From NCBI GenBank assembly GCA_020445255.1, contig JAGRGY010000011.1, forward strand, positions 98,862 to 162,861: a DNA stretch of 64,000 nucleotides, read 5' to 3'. The notes below the pieces were generated by a model. That model saw only the letters and a program-made list of their open reading frames with translations. It was not told where the DNA came from and searched no databases. Positions 47,057-55,158 of the stretch are shown piece by piece. Position numbers and translations under genes: made by a program. Origin of the DNA: Gammaproteobacteria bacterium. GTDB lineage: Bacteria > Pseudomonadota > Gammaproteobacteria > Chromatiales > Chromatiaceae. Every line of letters begins with the position of its first letter. Position 1 is the stretch's first letter.

Positions 47057-47443
47057 TCAGTAAGTCCACGCCCACGGGCGCGGTCGTTTTCCTGGGATTT
47101 CCTGCGCCGTATCGACGTGGATCTGGAATTGGCCGCTCTTTTGTTTCATGCCGAACCCGGTGAACCCGTACCGCAAGCAAAGCCGCATGAATGCGTGGTA
47201 GTGCCGGCGGTCCAGGTCGGGATCGATCGCCTTCCCCTCACCGTGCGCTGAATACTCGTTATTGGTCTCACGCAGGTACAGTGCGCATCGATAGCCGCCG
47301 CCGCGAACCGGGCTGAACGGCACGCCTAGATCCGTGCGCACCAACTGCAAGCGCAGGATGAAGTCATCGTCCATGTTCGCCTGTCCGCAGCACGGGCAGG
47401 CGAATTCTGCCTTCGAAAAGTTGCGGCTCAGATCCCCCATCAT
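47057..47443 (-). CDS. M15-type endolysin (peptidoglycan peptidase)
   Basis: A 128-residue zinc peptidase. M15 ligands are present: His67 and Asp74 in HGEGKAIDPD and His109 in FQIHVD. An N-terminal CPCC (16-19) gives an extra metal-type cluster seen in some phage M15 enzymes. It has two adjacent ATG codons (47443, 47440) overlapping the stop of the holin-like gene. It would cleave the peptide cross-links at lysis. Confidence 0.85.
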   Translation of the reverse strand: MMGDLSRNFSKAEFACPCCGQANMDDDFILRLQLVRTDLGVPFSPVRGGGYRCALYLRETNNEYSAHGEGKAIDPDLDRRHYHAFMRLCLRYGFTGFGMKQKSGQFQIHVDTAQEIPGKRPRPWAWTY

Positions 47444-47652
47444 TCGACCTTCTGCGTCGCGTCCAAACGCCCCTTCCAGGCGCCGATTCCTGTCACGATG
47501 GCCATGACGGCGAGCCAGCCATTCGACAGCAAATCGGCCCACTGAGCCTGATCGATGGCGATATCAAACAGCTTCCCGATCGCAGCGATAATCAGCACCG
47601 CCGCATTGATGATCGTTGTGCTCTGCCACTGCTTTTTGGTGCCTTCTAACAT
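47440..47652 (-). CDS. Small two-helix membrane protein, candidate holin
   Basis: A 70-residue protein with two hydrophobic segments (INAAVLIIAAIGKLFDIAI and a second at about 45-60, LAVMAIVTGIGAW). Its stop overlaps the endolysin start, so the two are coupled. Size, topology and order strongly suggest a holin. Confidence 0.72.
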   Translation of the reverse strand: MLEGTKKQWQSTTIINAAVLIIAAIGKLFDIAIDQAQWADLLSNGWLAVMAIVTGIGAWKGRLDATQKVE

Positions 47653-47667
47653 GATGAGTTACCTCTA

Positions 47668-48213
47668 TCAGACCTCTGTTACCAGTGCGCGCTCGAAACG
47701 CAGCGTCACCATCCCAACGCAGCAACACATGATGATGACGATTGGCACAACGCCGTAGATAGGCGAGAGCGCTCCCGCAACCCATGACGTGAACAGCATT
47801 CCGAACGCCTTCAGGTATGGTCGCCGCATCAATGGTAGGAACGCTGACAACCGGGTGATCGCGCCGTAGGTGACGCCTACCGACGCCAACAAGGTGACGA
47901 TCCCGCGATAATTCCACGCCCATTCGGCGTATGAATTGGCCTTGATCATCATCTGACAGTCGACGCACGAGATGGGGTGATTGGCTGAGTAGATGATCGC
48001 CAGCAGCCAGAACAGGCGATACCCCGCCCAACTGAAGTGTTCGATCATGTCGCCGACCAGGGCGCGCCGATCAGCCGGAGGCCATGACATCCTGACCAGA
48101 GACCACGCCACCATATAGCCCGTAACCACCATAGGGACAATCAGTCCACCGTTGCCTGCGTTGGTGATCATCGCGACAACGGGCCCATCGGTAAGCAGAT
48201 CATTCAGACCCAT
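47668..48213 (-). CDS. Phage polytopic membrane protein
   Basis: A 181-residue protein with about four to five hydrophobic segments. The ATG at 48213 was chosen because it has GGAGG eight bases upstream. Cys-rich parts are ISCVDC and MCCCVG. It lies in the lysis block. It is larger than a usual holin; it may be a second holin or antiholin-like protein, or a membrane-modifying factor. Function unknown. Confidence 0.65.
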   Translation of the reverse strand: MGLNDLLTDGPVVAMITNAGNGGLIVPMVVTGYMVAWSLVRMSWPPADRRALVGDMIEHFSWAGYRLFWLLAIIYSANHPISCVDCQMMIKANSYAEWAWNYRGIVTLLASVGVTYGAITRLSAFLPLMRRPYLKAFGMLFTSWVAGALSPIYGVVPIVIIMCCCVGMVTLRFERALVTEV

Positions 48214-48439
48214 TGACAGTCCTCCGGACCTGATCGCGGATCGACTGGAGACCACGCACAGTGACCTCGTTCATACCATCGCTGACCACTCGGTCGTGCG
48301 CTTGCTTCTCGCGATCCATCGCGACCTCACACTGTTTCGCTTCGGTCGCATCATGCCCGTAAAGACGGGTTATCAGACGACCGATCAAGGCGCTGAAGTT
48401 ACCCACTCGCGCCGGCCTTTTGTAAGAGAGCACGAACAT
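48200..48439 (-). CDS. Small phage protein in the lysis block
   Basis: A 79-residue, basic, soluble protein. It overlaps the coiled-coil gene by 41 bp and the membrane gene start by 14 bp. The overlaps and compact packing support a real gene. No recognised motif. It may be an accessory to the neighbouring membrane proteins. Confidence 0.48.
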   Translation of the reverse strand: MFVLSYKRPARVGNFSALIGRLITRLYGHDATEAKQCEVAMDREKQAHDRVVSDGMNEVTVRGLQSIRDQVRRTVNGSE

Positions 48440-48731
48440 CGTTCATCACCTCCCGCGCTTCTCGCTGCGCCTGTTCGGATTCGACCAGGCGCCGCTCCAG
48501 CGCTACGCGCGCATCCGCCGCTTCCTCCCTCAAGCGGCCTGCGAATTCACGTTCATGGGCAAGCGATTCTGTGAACGCCCGCTGATCATCGATCCGCTTC
48601 TCGCGCTGCTCGTTGCAGTCCTTGAGTAGCATCAGGACCATCTTCCACAGGGCCAGACACGCAATCAGCAACAACGCGACTGCAGTCCATTGCGGGTCGA
48701 AGACTTTGTCGGCGATCGAAGACCCATCCAT
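48399..48731 (-). CDS. Membrane-anchored coiled-coil protein, possible inner spanin
   Basis: A 110-residue protein. One N-terminal membrane helix (about 15-37) is followed by a long charged coiled coil (EKRIDDQRAFTESLAHERE and beyond). That is the Rz (inner spanin) layout. It lies upstream of the holin and endolysin genes. The Rz1 partner may be the lipoprotein at 46632-47042, though they are not overlapping as usual. Confidence 0.65.
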   Translation of the reverse strand: MDGSSIADKVFDPQWTAVALLLIACLALWKMVLMLLKDCNEQREKRIDDQRAFTESLAHEREFAGRLREEAADARVALERRLVESEQAQREAREVMNDVRALLQKAGASG

Positions 48732-48751
48732 CGCGCTTGCCCTGTAGTGGG

Positions 48752-49219
48752 TTACGCCGAGCGCAGGTAATCCGAAACCTGGATGACGATGTCGTTGCCG
48801 TCGGGGGTGGCCGCGAAGTCGTGCAGCGTCAGCGGTACGATGTTCGCGTCAGTGCCGCCCGTCGTGTCGCTGTCGTAGCAGAACAGCACGTCGGTGATGG
48901 CGTCGCCCGCCGCAATGCCGCTGAACGTCAGGTCGCCCGTGTCGATGACGTTGCGATCGTTCGTGTCGTCGGTCGTGAAATCGGAAAGGTCGGCATCCGT
49001 GAGCACCTTGCGGGCATAACCCGAATTGGTGATCTCAGCGACGTTCGCGAGCGCGAGCACGGCAGCCAGCGTATCGGCATCCTTAAGCGCCGCATCCTGG
49101 TCACCGGTTACGTTCAGAAGCACGACGACGATCGCGGCATTCGCAGGGTCGTTGTTGACGACACGCGAGTGCAGCTCAACGGCGCGGCCCTTGGCGATAT
49201 TGAAAGCAATGTTTGACAT
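48752..49219 (-). CDS. Phage structural-region protein
   Basis: A 155-residue acidic beta-rich protein with no recognised family (VVNNDPANAAIVVVLLNVTG, VPLTLHDFAATPDGNDIVI). The ATG has AGGGG upstream. It is between a short capsid-adjacent gene and the lysis block. It may be a head-associated protein or a lysis-unrelated accessory. Confidence 0.58.
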   Translation of the reverse strand: MSNIAFNIAKGRAVELHSRVVNNDPANAAIVVVLLNVTGDQDAALKDADTLAAVLALANVAEITNSGYARKVLTDADLSDFTTDDTNDRNVIDTGDLTFSGIAAGDAITDVLFCYDSDTTGGTDANIVPLTLHDFAATPDGNDIVIQVSDYLRSA

Positions 49220-49271
49220 TTCTAACCCCTACGTGTGGCGCCCCGCGGTAACTTGCCGCGGGGCGATTTGG

Positions 49272-49478
49272 TTACGACTGGCTCGAATCAGCGCCAGGCG
49301 TTGCGGCGTCTTCGTCGGAACCATCTGCCAGTTCGTCGACGATCTCGGCATAGCCGCCATTTACAAGGCTGGCCTCCACTTTTCCCAGCTCGTAGGTCTT
49401 ACCGCCCACCAGCGTGATGTGCTTGACGTCCTTGCCATTCGGGATGGCCGTTTTCACGGACTGTTTCATTCGAATCAT
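49272..49478 (-). CDS. Small capsid-adjacent protein (FI-like position)
   Basis: A 68-residue protein starting MIRMKQSVKTAIPNGKDV. The ATG at 49478 was chosen because it has AGGAGG six bases upstream. The C-terminus is acidic (DELADGSDEDAATPG). It lies 11 bp after the capsid gene, where a DNA-packaging (FI) gene would be. Confidence 0.7.
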   Translation of the reverse strand: MIRMKQSVKTAIPNGKDVKHITLVGGKTYELGKVEASLVNGGYAEIVDELADGSDEDAATPGADSSQS

Positions 49479-49489
49479 TGGAAACCTCC

Positions 49490-50512
49490 TCAGACGACGT
49501 TGGTCGCAGCGACCGACGCGTTGACGCGATACGGCACCACGAGCGGAGCGGATTGCGTCAGGATGATGCGGCGGGACGGGTCCTTCTCGACCCACGACTT
49601 GGCGAAGTACTCCAACGCCATGAAGCCAGCTTCCTCGTCGTAGATCGCACCGAATGCGCGATAGCCGAGCAGCCCAGGGCCTGACATGATCACCGTGCCG
49701 TCTGGGATGATCTTCTGCACTGCGCCGTTCTCGTCGGTATAGGTGCCGGCGTAGGTGTAGATCAGAAACCCGTCGATCTGACCGCGGTAGACGCCGCCGT
49801 ACTGCAACTGCGCACCCAGATCCATGTCGGTCTGCGCGACGCGGCGAGTGTCGAGACGAGCCTTGACGTCCGCGTCATTGCGGAAGACCTTCCACACGTC
49901 AACCGTCATCACGACGACTTGCGTGCCGAGCCCGGAGTTTCCGAGCCCGATGTCGGACCAGTCCTGCAGGTCATCAAGCGGATTGACTCCGACATCGCCC
50001 CATTGCGAACCGCCGAGGACGGCGATCGAGTTCGCTGCGTTGCGGCCGAAATCGACGACGGTCGTCGGATACTTGTCACCGGTCACGGTCACGGATCCGG
50101 ACACGAGCGCCTGACCGGCCATCACCTCAAGGCGACGATCGATGCGGTTGCGGTGCTGTTCAGTGACACCGCGGACCTGCAACGCCAGACGCTGCTGCGG
50201 AGACAGGACGCCGCCGATCTGCTCACCCATCGCACGTTTGAGAGGACGCGTCGGATCCAGTGGCGTTTTCGGCTTCAGGTATGCCGGTTTAAAGGTCTTG
50301 GTCGTGAAGCCCTTCTCGACGACGATCTGACCCTCGACCAGTGGCGAGACGAACGGCGCCAGGCTGATGTCCTCGTCCTCGACGTCGAAGTGGATTTCCT
50401 CGCTCGTCTCGGTCTGAACGTTCGGGAAGAACATATCCAGCAGCCACGTCTGCGGCATGTTGTTCGGGTTCCGGACAAGGCCGGTCAACACATCAGTTGA
50501 AAACAGATCCAT
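49490..50512 (-). CDS. Major capsid protein (lambda E-like)
   Basis: A 340-residue HK97-fold capsid protein. The start MDLFSTDVLTGLVRNP and later WLLDMFFP and VEKGFTTKTFKPAYLKPKTPLDP resemble lambda E-family proteins. The length is close to lambda E (341). It follows the decoration gene by 4 bp. The size, order and sequence together make this firm. Confidence 0.93.
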   Translation of the reverse strand: MDLFSTDVLTGLVRNPNNMPQTWLLDMFFPNVQTETSEEIHFDVEDEDISLAPFVSPLVEGQIVVEKGFTTKTFKPAYLKPKTPLDPTRPLKRAMGEQIGGVLSPQQRLALQVRGVTEQHRNRIDRRLEVMAGQALVSGSVTVTGDKYPTTVVDFGRNAANSIAVLGGSQWGDVGVNPLDDLQDWSDIGLGNSGLGTQVVVMTVDVWKVFRNDADVKARLDTRRVAQTDMDLGAQLQYGGVYRGQIDGFLIYTYAGTYTDENGAVQKIIPDGTVIMSGPGLLGYRAFGAIYDEEAGFMALEYFAKSWVEKDPSRRIILTQSAPLVVPYRVNASVAATNVV

Positions 50513-50516
50513 CGAC

Positions 50517-50888
50517 TTAGCCCTCCGCGTCGATCAGGGTGATGCCTTTGCCGCGCAGACCGTCGCGGACAGAATCCGCCGTATGACCGGTACCGAACGT
50601 CATGGCGTTCTGGTTGAAGTCGCCTCGGAAATAGACCAGCGCCTCAGCGTCGCCGCCGCTGGCATCGGTTGCCTCGACGAGGATTCCGTCGGGAACCTGG
50701 GATCCGTCGCCGGCCGCCGATGCACTCAGCGTGTACTTGCCGGAGGCGGTGATCTTCCCGAGCAGCGCGCCGCGGGCGAGGTTCTGGCCAGAGATGAGCG
50801 TGACCTTTCGCGAAACGAGCAGGTCGGCGTTGCCGGCGATGAGTTTGTCCGGGCTGTAGGCCGCGGACGAGAAGGTTGCTGTCGTCAT
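50517..50888 (-). CDS. Head decoration protein (lambda D-like)
   Basis: A 123-residue capsid cement protein. Its features (SYSPDKLIAGNADLLVSRKVTL-like N-terminus and YFRGDFNQNAMTF-type C-terminus) match lambda D relatives. It is located between the protease/scaffold and the major capsid gene as in lambda. It should bind the expanded shell as trimers. Confidence 0.88.
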   Translation of the reverse strand: MTTATFSSAAYSPDKLIAGNADLLVSRKVTLISGQNLARGALLGKITASGKYTLSASAAGDGSQVPDGILVEATDASGGDAEALVYFRGDFNQNAMTFGTGHTADSVRDGLRGKGITLIDAEG

Positions 50889-50900
50889 GTCATGCCCCCT

Positions 50901-51320
50901 TTAGAGTGCTTTGATCGCGGCAACGGTTTCCGCCGCCGAAGTTTCATCGTCTTCGCCGGAACCCGCCTGCACGCCGGTCTTGAACGACCCCATATGCTTC
51001 TCGAATTCAGACGCCGTGGTCGACTCGAGCTTCGAAGACGTCAAAGGCGCCTTCGCCAGCTTCTCGGTCGCCTGCTCAACACCCATGTCAGTGTCGAAGG
51101 CGAGCCACGAGGCCAGTGCCTCCCGTCCCGTGGCGGACTCATGGGTCAGGATGCCGCTGATGCGGCAGCGTTCAGCAGAGACGCCGATTGCTTTGCCCTC
51201 TTCGATACCCGCGGCTTTCGCTTCGGCTTTCGCCTCAGATAGAGTCTTATCAAGATCGGCCTGGGTGAACTTCTTGTCCGGCTGGTTTGCGCCGCCGTCG
51301 CGCTCTTTTTCATCGCTCAT
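50901..51320 (-). CDS. Nested scaffold protein (Nu3-like), in-frame internal start
   Basis: An in-frame internal ATG at 51320 starts a 139-residue scaffold-like protein (MSDEKERDGGANQ). A GAGG lies about ten bases upstream. The product contains the acidic helical domain only, as with lambda Nu3 inside C. It is inferred from the layout and from the start signals. Confidence 0.62.
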   Translation of the reverse strand: MSDEKERDGGANQPDKKFTQADLDKTLSEAKAEAKAAGIEEGKAIGVSAERCRISGILTHESATGREALASWLAFDTDMGVEQATEKLAKAPLTSSKLESTTASEFEKHMGSFKTGVQAGSGEDDETSAAETVAAIKAL

Positions 51321-52259
51321 GGATTGGTTACCTCGTCTTGCGATGGATGAACGCCCGGTGGCGGCTGCCAGTCGGGCAATGAGTTGGTCTGGTGTTTCGA
51401 CGCGCTGCGCTAGACCGGCATCGACTGCCGAATGCCCCATGAAAACCTGGGCTTCTGTTCCGCGAATCGACTCCTCCGAGAGTCCGGTGTTTCTCGATAC
51501 GGCGGACACGAACATGCCGTAGAGCGCGTCGATCTCCTCCTGGAACCTGGAACGCACGTTGCTCGGAAGTGCCTCATAGGGGTTGCCGTCAACCTTGTGT
51601 GCACCAGCGAAGATGTGCGTGACTTTGATCCCTTCGGCTTCAAGCGCCTTAGAGAAGTCCGCGTGACGCATGACGACGCCAATCGATCCGACCCAACCGG
51701 TGGTGGTGACCGAAATCTCGTCGGCCGCCGACGAAAGCAGGTAGCTGGCAGATGCCGACAGGTTTCCGGCGACCGAGTGGATCGGCTTGATGCCGCGCGC
51801 TTCGCGAATCTGATCGGCGAGGTCGAACACCCCGCCAACTTCGCCGCCTGGGCTGTCCATGTTCAGCACGATGGCGTGCACGTCGGAGTCGCGCATGGCC
51901 TGGTCGAACATCTGCGCAATGCGCTGGTAGCCGAGGAAATAGGTCGAATTCGCGTCAAACCCTCCGCGGTGCGTCAGTGCGCCGAAGATATCGAGCACGC
52001 CGACACCGTTGACCACGCGATATCCGGGCTCCTTTCGCTCGCCGACATAGGTTGTGTAGGCGCCGATGTCACGCGCGACGACTTCCGGCTCGAGTTTGAG
52101 CGACCGCGCGATCGCGTGAACGCTAGGCGCTGCCTCGTCAGCCGGAAGGCCGAGTCGGCCAGAGATCCCGAATAGCATTGCGTCAAGCTTCTGCGGCATG
52201 ATCAGAAGTGGCGTGTTGAACACGCGCTCTGCGACGTGCGGATAGCGCATCGGCGTCAT
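50901..52259 (-). CDS. Head maturation protease (S49/lambda C-like) with C-terminal scaffold
   Basis: A 452-residue protein. The S49 protease part (about 80-300) has NMDSPGGEVGG, the nucleophile region SASASYLLSSAADEI, and the Lys region HKVDGNPYEAL. The C-terminal part, after about residue 313 (MSDEKERD), is acidic and helical and acts as scaffold in lambda C/Nu3. The ATG overlaps the portal stop by four bases. It should process the portal and scaffold during head assembly. Confidence 0.92.
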   Translation of the reverse strand: MTPMRYPHVAERVFNTPLLIMPQKLDAMLFGISGRLGLPADEAAPSVHAIARSLKLEPEVVARDIGAYTTYVGERKEPGYRVVNGVGVLDIFGALTHRGGFDANSTYFLGYQRIAQMFDQAMRDSDVHAIVLNMDSPGGEVGGVFDLADQIREARGIKPIHSVAGNLSASASYLLSSAADEISVTTTGWVGSIGVVMRHADFSKALEAEGIKVTHIFAGAHKVDGNPYEALPSNVRSRFQEEIDALYGMFVSAVSRNTGLSEESIRGTEAQVFMGHSAVDAGLAQRVETPDQLIARLAAATGRSSIARRGNQSMSDEKERDGGANQPDKKFTQADLDKTLSEAKAEAKAAGIEEGKAIGVSAERCRISGILTHESATGREALASWLAFDTDMGVEQATEKLAKAPLTSSKLESTTASEFEKHMGSFKTGVQAGSGEDDETSAAETVAAIKAL

Positions 52260-54097
52260 GCCGCGTCCTCCATCGAAACTGGGTATTCGATCGACTGGAT
52301 TTCGCGCAACGCGACCTTGCCGATGCCGTGAATCAAGAGCAATTGGGCTGGCGACATCTGGATCAATTGGTCGGCATAGATGATGCCGGCGGCGGCCAGC
52401 GCCCGCTCGGTCCGCGTCGAGATGTCCAGGTCGGCAATCAACACGCCATCGGTTGTGCCGGTCGCCCGTTCGCGACGGTCAGGCTCGTCTGGATCCTCCA
52501 TCCCATCGTCTGCAGGCTGCGTCTGTGCCTGGTTTCCGCCATCGGCCCTTGAGTCGACAAGCAGCCCGAGCTCGCGCTTCTTCTTGATGATGCGTGCCTT
52601 TCCTTCGAGGACCTCCTCGTAATCGAGGCCCTGTTCGGCGCACTCGATTTCCTCGTTGGAAATGTCGCCGTCAATACGCTCGCGGGCGGCCTTCGCCTCC
52701 TTGAGCGGATCCACCCATCCGCGGCCGGACATGATCCAGCGACAACGGAGATAGGCCTGTGAGTTGGAATAGAAGTCCGGCGCCTCGATGCGGCCTGCAT
52801 CGATCGCCTCGCGCATCCAGAACTCGTACACATGGGACAGCCACTGATCGACTACCCACTGCCGCCGGGACTGGAAGAAACGCCACGCCTCGAGCAGCGC
52901 GGCGCGAGCGCTGGAATAGTTGGTCCGGCTGAAGTCTTTCGTCAGGAGTTCGTAGGGGATATTCAGGCCTGCCGCGATGTGGCGCAGCACCGACAACATG
53001 AACGCCTCGAAGGCGGGATTCGGGCGTCCAGGGTTAAATCCGGTCACCTTTGCGCCAAGCGGGAGCGGTATCATCGCGCCGCCCTGCAGTTTGGCGCGAT
53101 TCTGTGCGAACTGATTCAGCCAGTAGTTGTTGATTTCCTGCGGATCGGTCGAGCCCGCGCCGCTGGTGAACAGATCGATCAACGACGTCTGGTCGAGATT
53201 CGACTCGATGAACGCGGCAATCAGACTGTTCGTGACAGCTGCCTTGAGCTCTTCCTGGCTGTACTTGCCGGCCATCTTGAACTCTTTCATGACGGCGGCG
53301 AGCATCGGCTTCGCGCGGGTGGCTCCAGCGCGGTCCTTGTCGTGCAGGTGGATGATTCGGCGGAAGCCAGCCTCATCGAACGCCGGGAAGTACTCCCAGT
53401 CGCTGTCCGTCGGGATCACACCGCCGGACCGTCCGCCATCCAGGAACAACCCATCACCGGGGTGCGTCTTTCTGACCCAGTAGCCGCGCGGTGCGCCATA
53501 TTTGTCGATGTGCACACCGCGGCGGATGTCTCGTCGATGCTCCATTCCGATCGGCGTCGACAGGCGATCACCCTCGATCACCATAAAGCGCGTCTTCCAG
53601 CGCGTGCCGACGGAGTCCTGCCAGACCGGGATCGCGAGCGCGTCGCCGTTCTCAGTTGCTGATCCAAGAATCTGTCGGGTCAGACCGAGCAGCGTCGACG
53701 ATCGCGCGGCGTCACATTCGGTCGTCGCCGCATAGGTCAGGAACTGGGCCTCGGTGTACTGCGCCCATTCGTGTGCCTGGTCGGCGGTCCATCCGAGCAA
53801 CCGATAATTCGGCTTCGACGACAGCTTCAGCACCGATCCGACGATGTTGTCCTGCATCGTCTGCCGGTAGCCGGCCGCGAGCCCATTGTTTCGCGTCAGG
53901 TCGCGCGAGCGGCCGACCATTGTCCCGAGTTCTGGGAGCAGATCGGCGTCAGGGGATGCAGGGAACGGGAACCATTGCGATAGCATCGGATCCGTGCCAT
54001 CTGCAGCATCGTGAGCGGCCGCTGCATATTCGCGGCCACCAGTGGGCACATGCGCGACAGGCACGCGGACCCGCGGTTTCGCGAGTGCCGTCGTCAT
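52256..54097 (-). CDS. Portal protein (lambda B family) with C-terminal HhH/alpha-CTD-like domain
   Basis: A 613-residue portal, which forms the dodecameric DNA-entry pore. Portal blocks include RDLTRNNGLAAGYRQTMQDN, GYWVRKTHPG and FSRTNYSSARAALLEAWR. After about 530 a charged linker leads to residues 556-604, which resemble the RNA polymerase alpha C-terminal domain: LDISTRTERALAAAGI and LLLIHGIGKVALREI. The length exceeds that of lambda B (533). The two flanking overlaps (gpW stop, protease start) support the frame. Confidence 0.92.
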   Translation of the reverse strand: MTTALAKPRVRVPVAHVPTGGREYAAAAHDAADGTDPMLSQWFPFPASPDADLLPELGTMVGRSRDLTRNNGLAAGYRQTMQDNIVGSVLKLSSKPNYRLLGWTADQAHEWAQYTEAQFLTYAATTECDAARSSTLLGLTRQILGSATENGDALAIPVWQDSVGTRWKTRFMVIEGDRLSTPIGMEHRRDIRRGVHIDKYGAPRGYWVRKTHPGDGLFLDGGRSGGVIPTDSDWEYFPAFDEAGFRRIIHLHDKDRAGATRAKPMLAAVMKEFKMAGKYSQEELKAAVTNSLIAAFIESNLDQTSLIDLFTSGAGSTDPQEINNYWLNQFAQNRAKLQGGAMIPLPLGAKVTGFNPGRPNPAFEAFMLSVLRHIAAGLNIPYELLTKDFSRTNYSSARAALLEAWRFFQSRRQWVVDQWLSHVYEFWMREAIDAGRIEAPDFYSNSQAYLRCRWIMSGRGWVDPLKEAKAARERIDGDISNEEIECAEQGLDYEEVLEGKARIIKKKRELGLLVDSRADGGNQAQTQPADDGMEDPDEPDRRERATGTTDGVLIADLDISTRTERALAAAGIIYADQLIQMSPAQLLLIHGIGKVALREIQSIEYPVSMEDAA

Positions 54098-54339
54098 GCC
54101 ACCAGGTGGATCGGTTTGCGGCGCAGGCCGGTGGTCTTGGCGTCGATCGCCGATTGCAGCGTGGCAATGTACTCCTGAAGACGCGCCATGCTCGCGGTGC
54201 TGTACTTGACGCGTGATCCATCGAGACCTTCGATCTCGATCTCGGTCTGGCCGAGGGCCAGCGAGTGGAGCGCGGCAATCGCCTCAGCGCGATAGGTCTG
54301 AAGGGTCGAGATGTCGAGCGTCGAAAGTGCGGCTTCCAT
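54094..54339 (-). CDS. Head-tail joining protein gpW-like
   Basis: An 81-residue protein of the gpW type. It starts MEAALSTLDISTLQ and has VKYSTASMARLQEYIATLQSA, as in lambda W. The stop overlaps the portal start (ATGA). It closes the portal after packaging to prepare the tail attachment site. Confidence 0.87.
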   Translation of the reverse strand: MEAALSTLDISTLQTYRAEAIAALHSLALGQTEIEIEGLDGSRVKYSTASMARLQEYIATLQSAIDAKTTGLRRKPIHLVA

Positions 54340-54387
54340 GCCGCCACTGTAGGATTGCCGATGGGCGGTTCACCGGGGATTGTGGCG

Positions 54388-54588
54388 CTATCTTTCTGAG
54401 CAATCAGACGCAGCTAGTAGCCAGTCCACGGCATCCCGGTTGAATTTCGTTACCTCAAAACCACCGTGCGCGTCTTCGTGTTCTATCGATAGCCCATGTT
54501 TCCGGCATACCGAAACAACATCTTCGAGAAAGGCGTCGATCTTCGAGTTCTCGCCGCCTTTCTGCTTAATCTCGATCCAACGCTCCAC
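54388..54588 (-). CDS. Small phage protein between terminase and gpW
   Basis: A 66-residue protein. A GTG at 54588 has AGGTGAA seven bases upstream, and the frame is also open farther up, to an ATG at 54657 with no ribosome site. The sequence is VERWIEIKQKGGENSKI and later DAHGGFEVTKFNRDAVDW. No family recognised. It is part of a three-gene insertion between terminase and head genes. Confidence 0.55.
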   Translation of the reverse strand: MERWIEIKQKGGENSKIDAFLEDVVSVCRKHGLSIEHEDAHGGFEVTKFNRDAVDWLLAASDCSER

Positions 54589-54592
54589 GGTT

Positions 54593-54850
54593 TCACCTAT
54601 GTTGTATGCAGGTGAACTGTTTCGCCAGTTCTCCAAGACGCTGTCTGGCGAGATCATTCATGATCGTTCGCATCGTCCGCTTGAGCGGTTCAATGACGTA
54701 CGGATAAGCTTTCGCTGCAACGAGTTCATCGTAGAACGCCTGCGCGTCTGTCGATTGTGAAAATATCCCGACGACATCCGGATCTTCGATTCCAAAACGC
54801 ACTGCCAGCACCACGAAGAACTTCGGCTCTATGGTAATCATCCCGCTCAT
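54593..54850 (-). CDS. Small phage protein of unknown function
   Basis: An 85-residue alpha/beta protein starting MSGMITIEPKFFVVLAVRFG. The ATG at 54850 has AGGAGA upstream. It has a helical second half (DELVAAKAYPYVIEPLKR). It lies in the insertion between terminase and gpW. Function unknown. Confidence 0.62.
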   Translation of the reverse strand: MSGMITIEPKFFVVLAVRFGIEDPDVVGIFSQSTDAQAFYDELVAAKAYPYVIEPLKRTMRTIMNDLARQRLGELAKQFTCIQHR

Positions 54851-54864
54851 GACTTCGTCTCCTC

Positions 54865-55158
54865 TCACCTGTTCCCGTACGCATCGCCGACGATCCGGTA
54901 CAGCGTCCGGCGGCTGATACCCCATTTCCTGCAGACCTCTTTCTGATTCCTGCCGTTGAACTCGGCGAAGATCTGCGCGTTGCGCTTGGCCTTGTCCGGT
55001 GCATGGATGTAGGGCTCCTGGCTCCCGAGCCTTGATCGGATCCGCTGATCGGCAGACGCGGCGATGTCGTTGGCCTGCTGCTTCGTGTGCCCGAGACTGA
55101 GCGCAGCCCGCTTGACCTCCTCGAAGATGATGTCGACAGCGCGCGACTCGGTGGTCAT
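54865..55158 (-). CDS. Mor-like HTH protein
   Basis: A 97-residue DNA-binding protein. The C-terminal half matches the Mor transcription-activator HTH (NQKEVCRKWGISRRTLYRIV). Its ATG overlaps the terminase stop. Mor normally activates middle genes in Mu-like phages. Here it is inside a late operon, so it may control packaging or the neighbouring genes, or it may be a passenger. Confidence 0.75.
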   Translation of the reverse strand: MTTESRAVDIIFEEVKRAALSLGHTKQQANDIAASADQRIRSRLGSQEPYIHAPDKAKRNAQIFAEFNGRNQKEVCRKWGISRRTLYRIVGDAYGNR

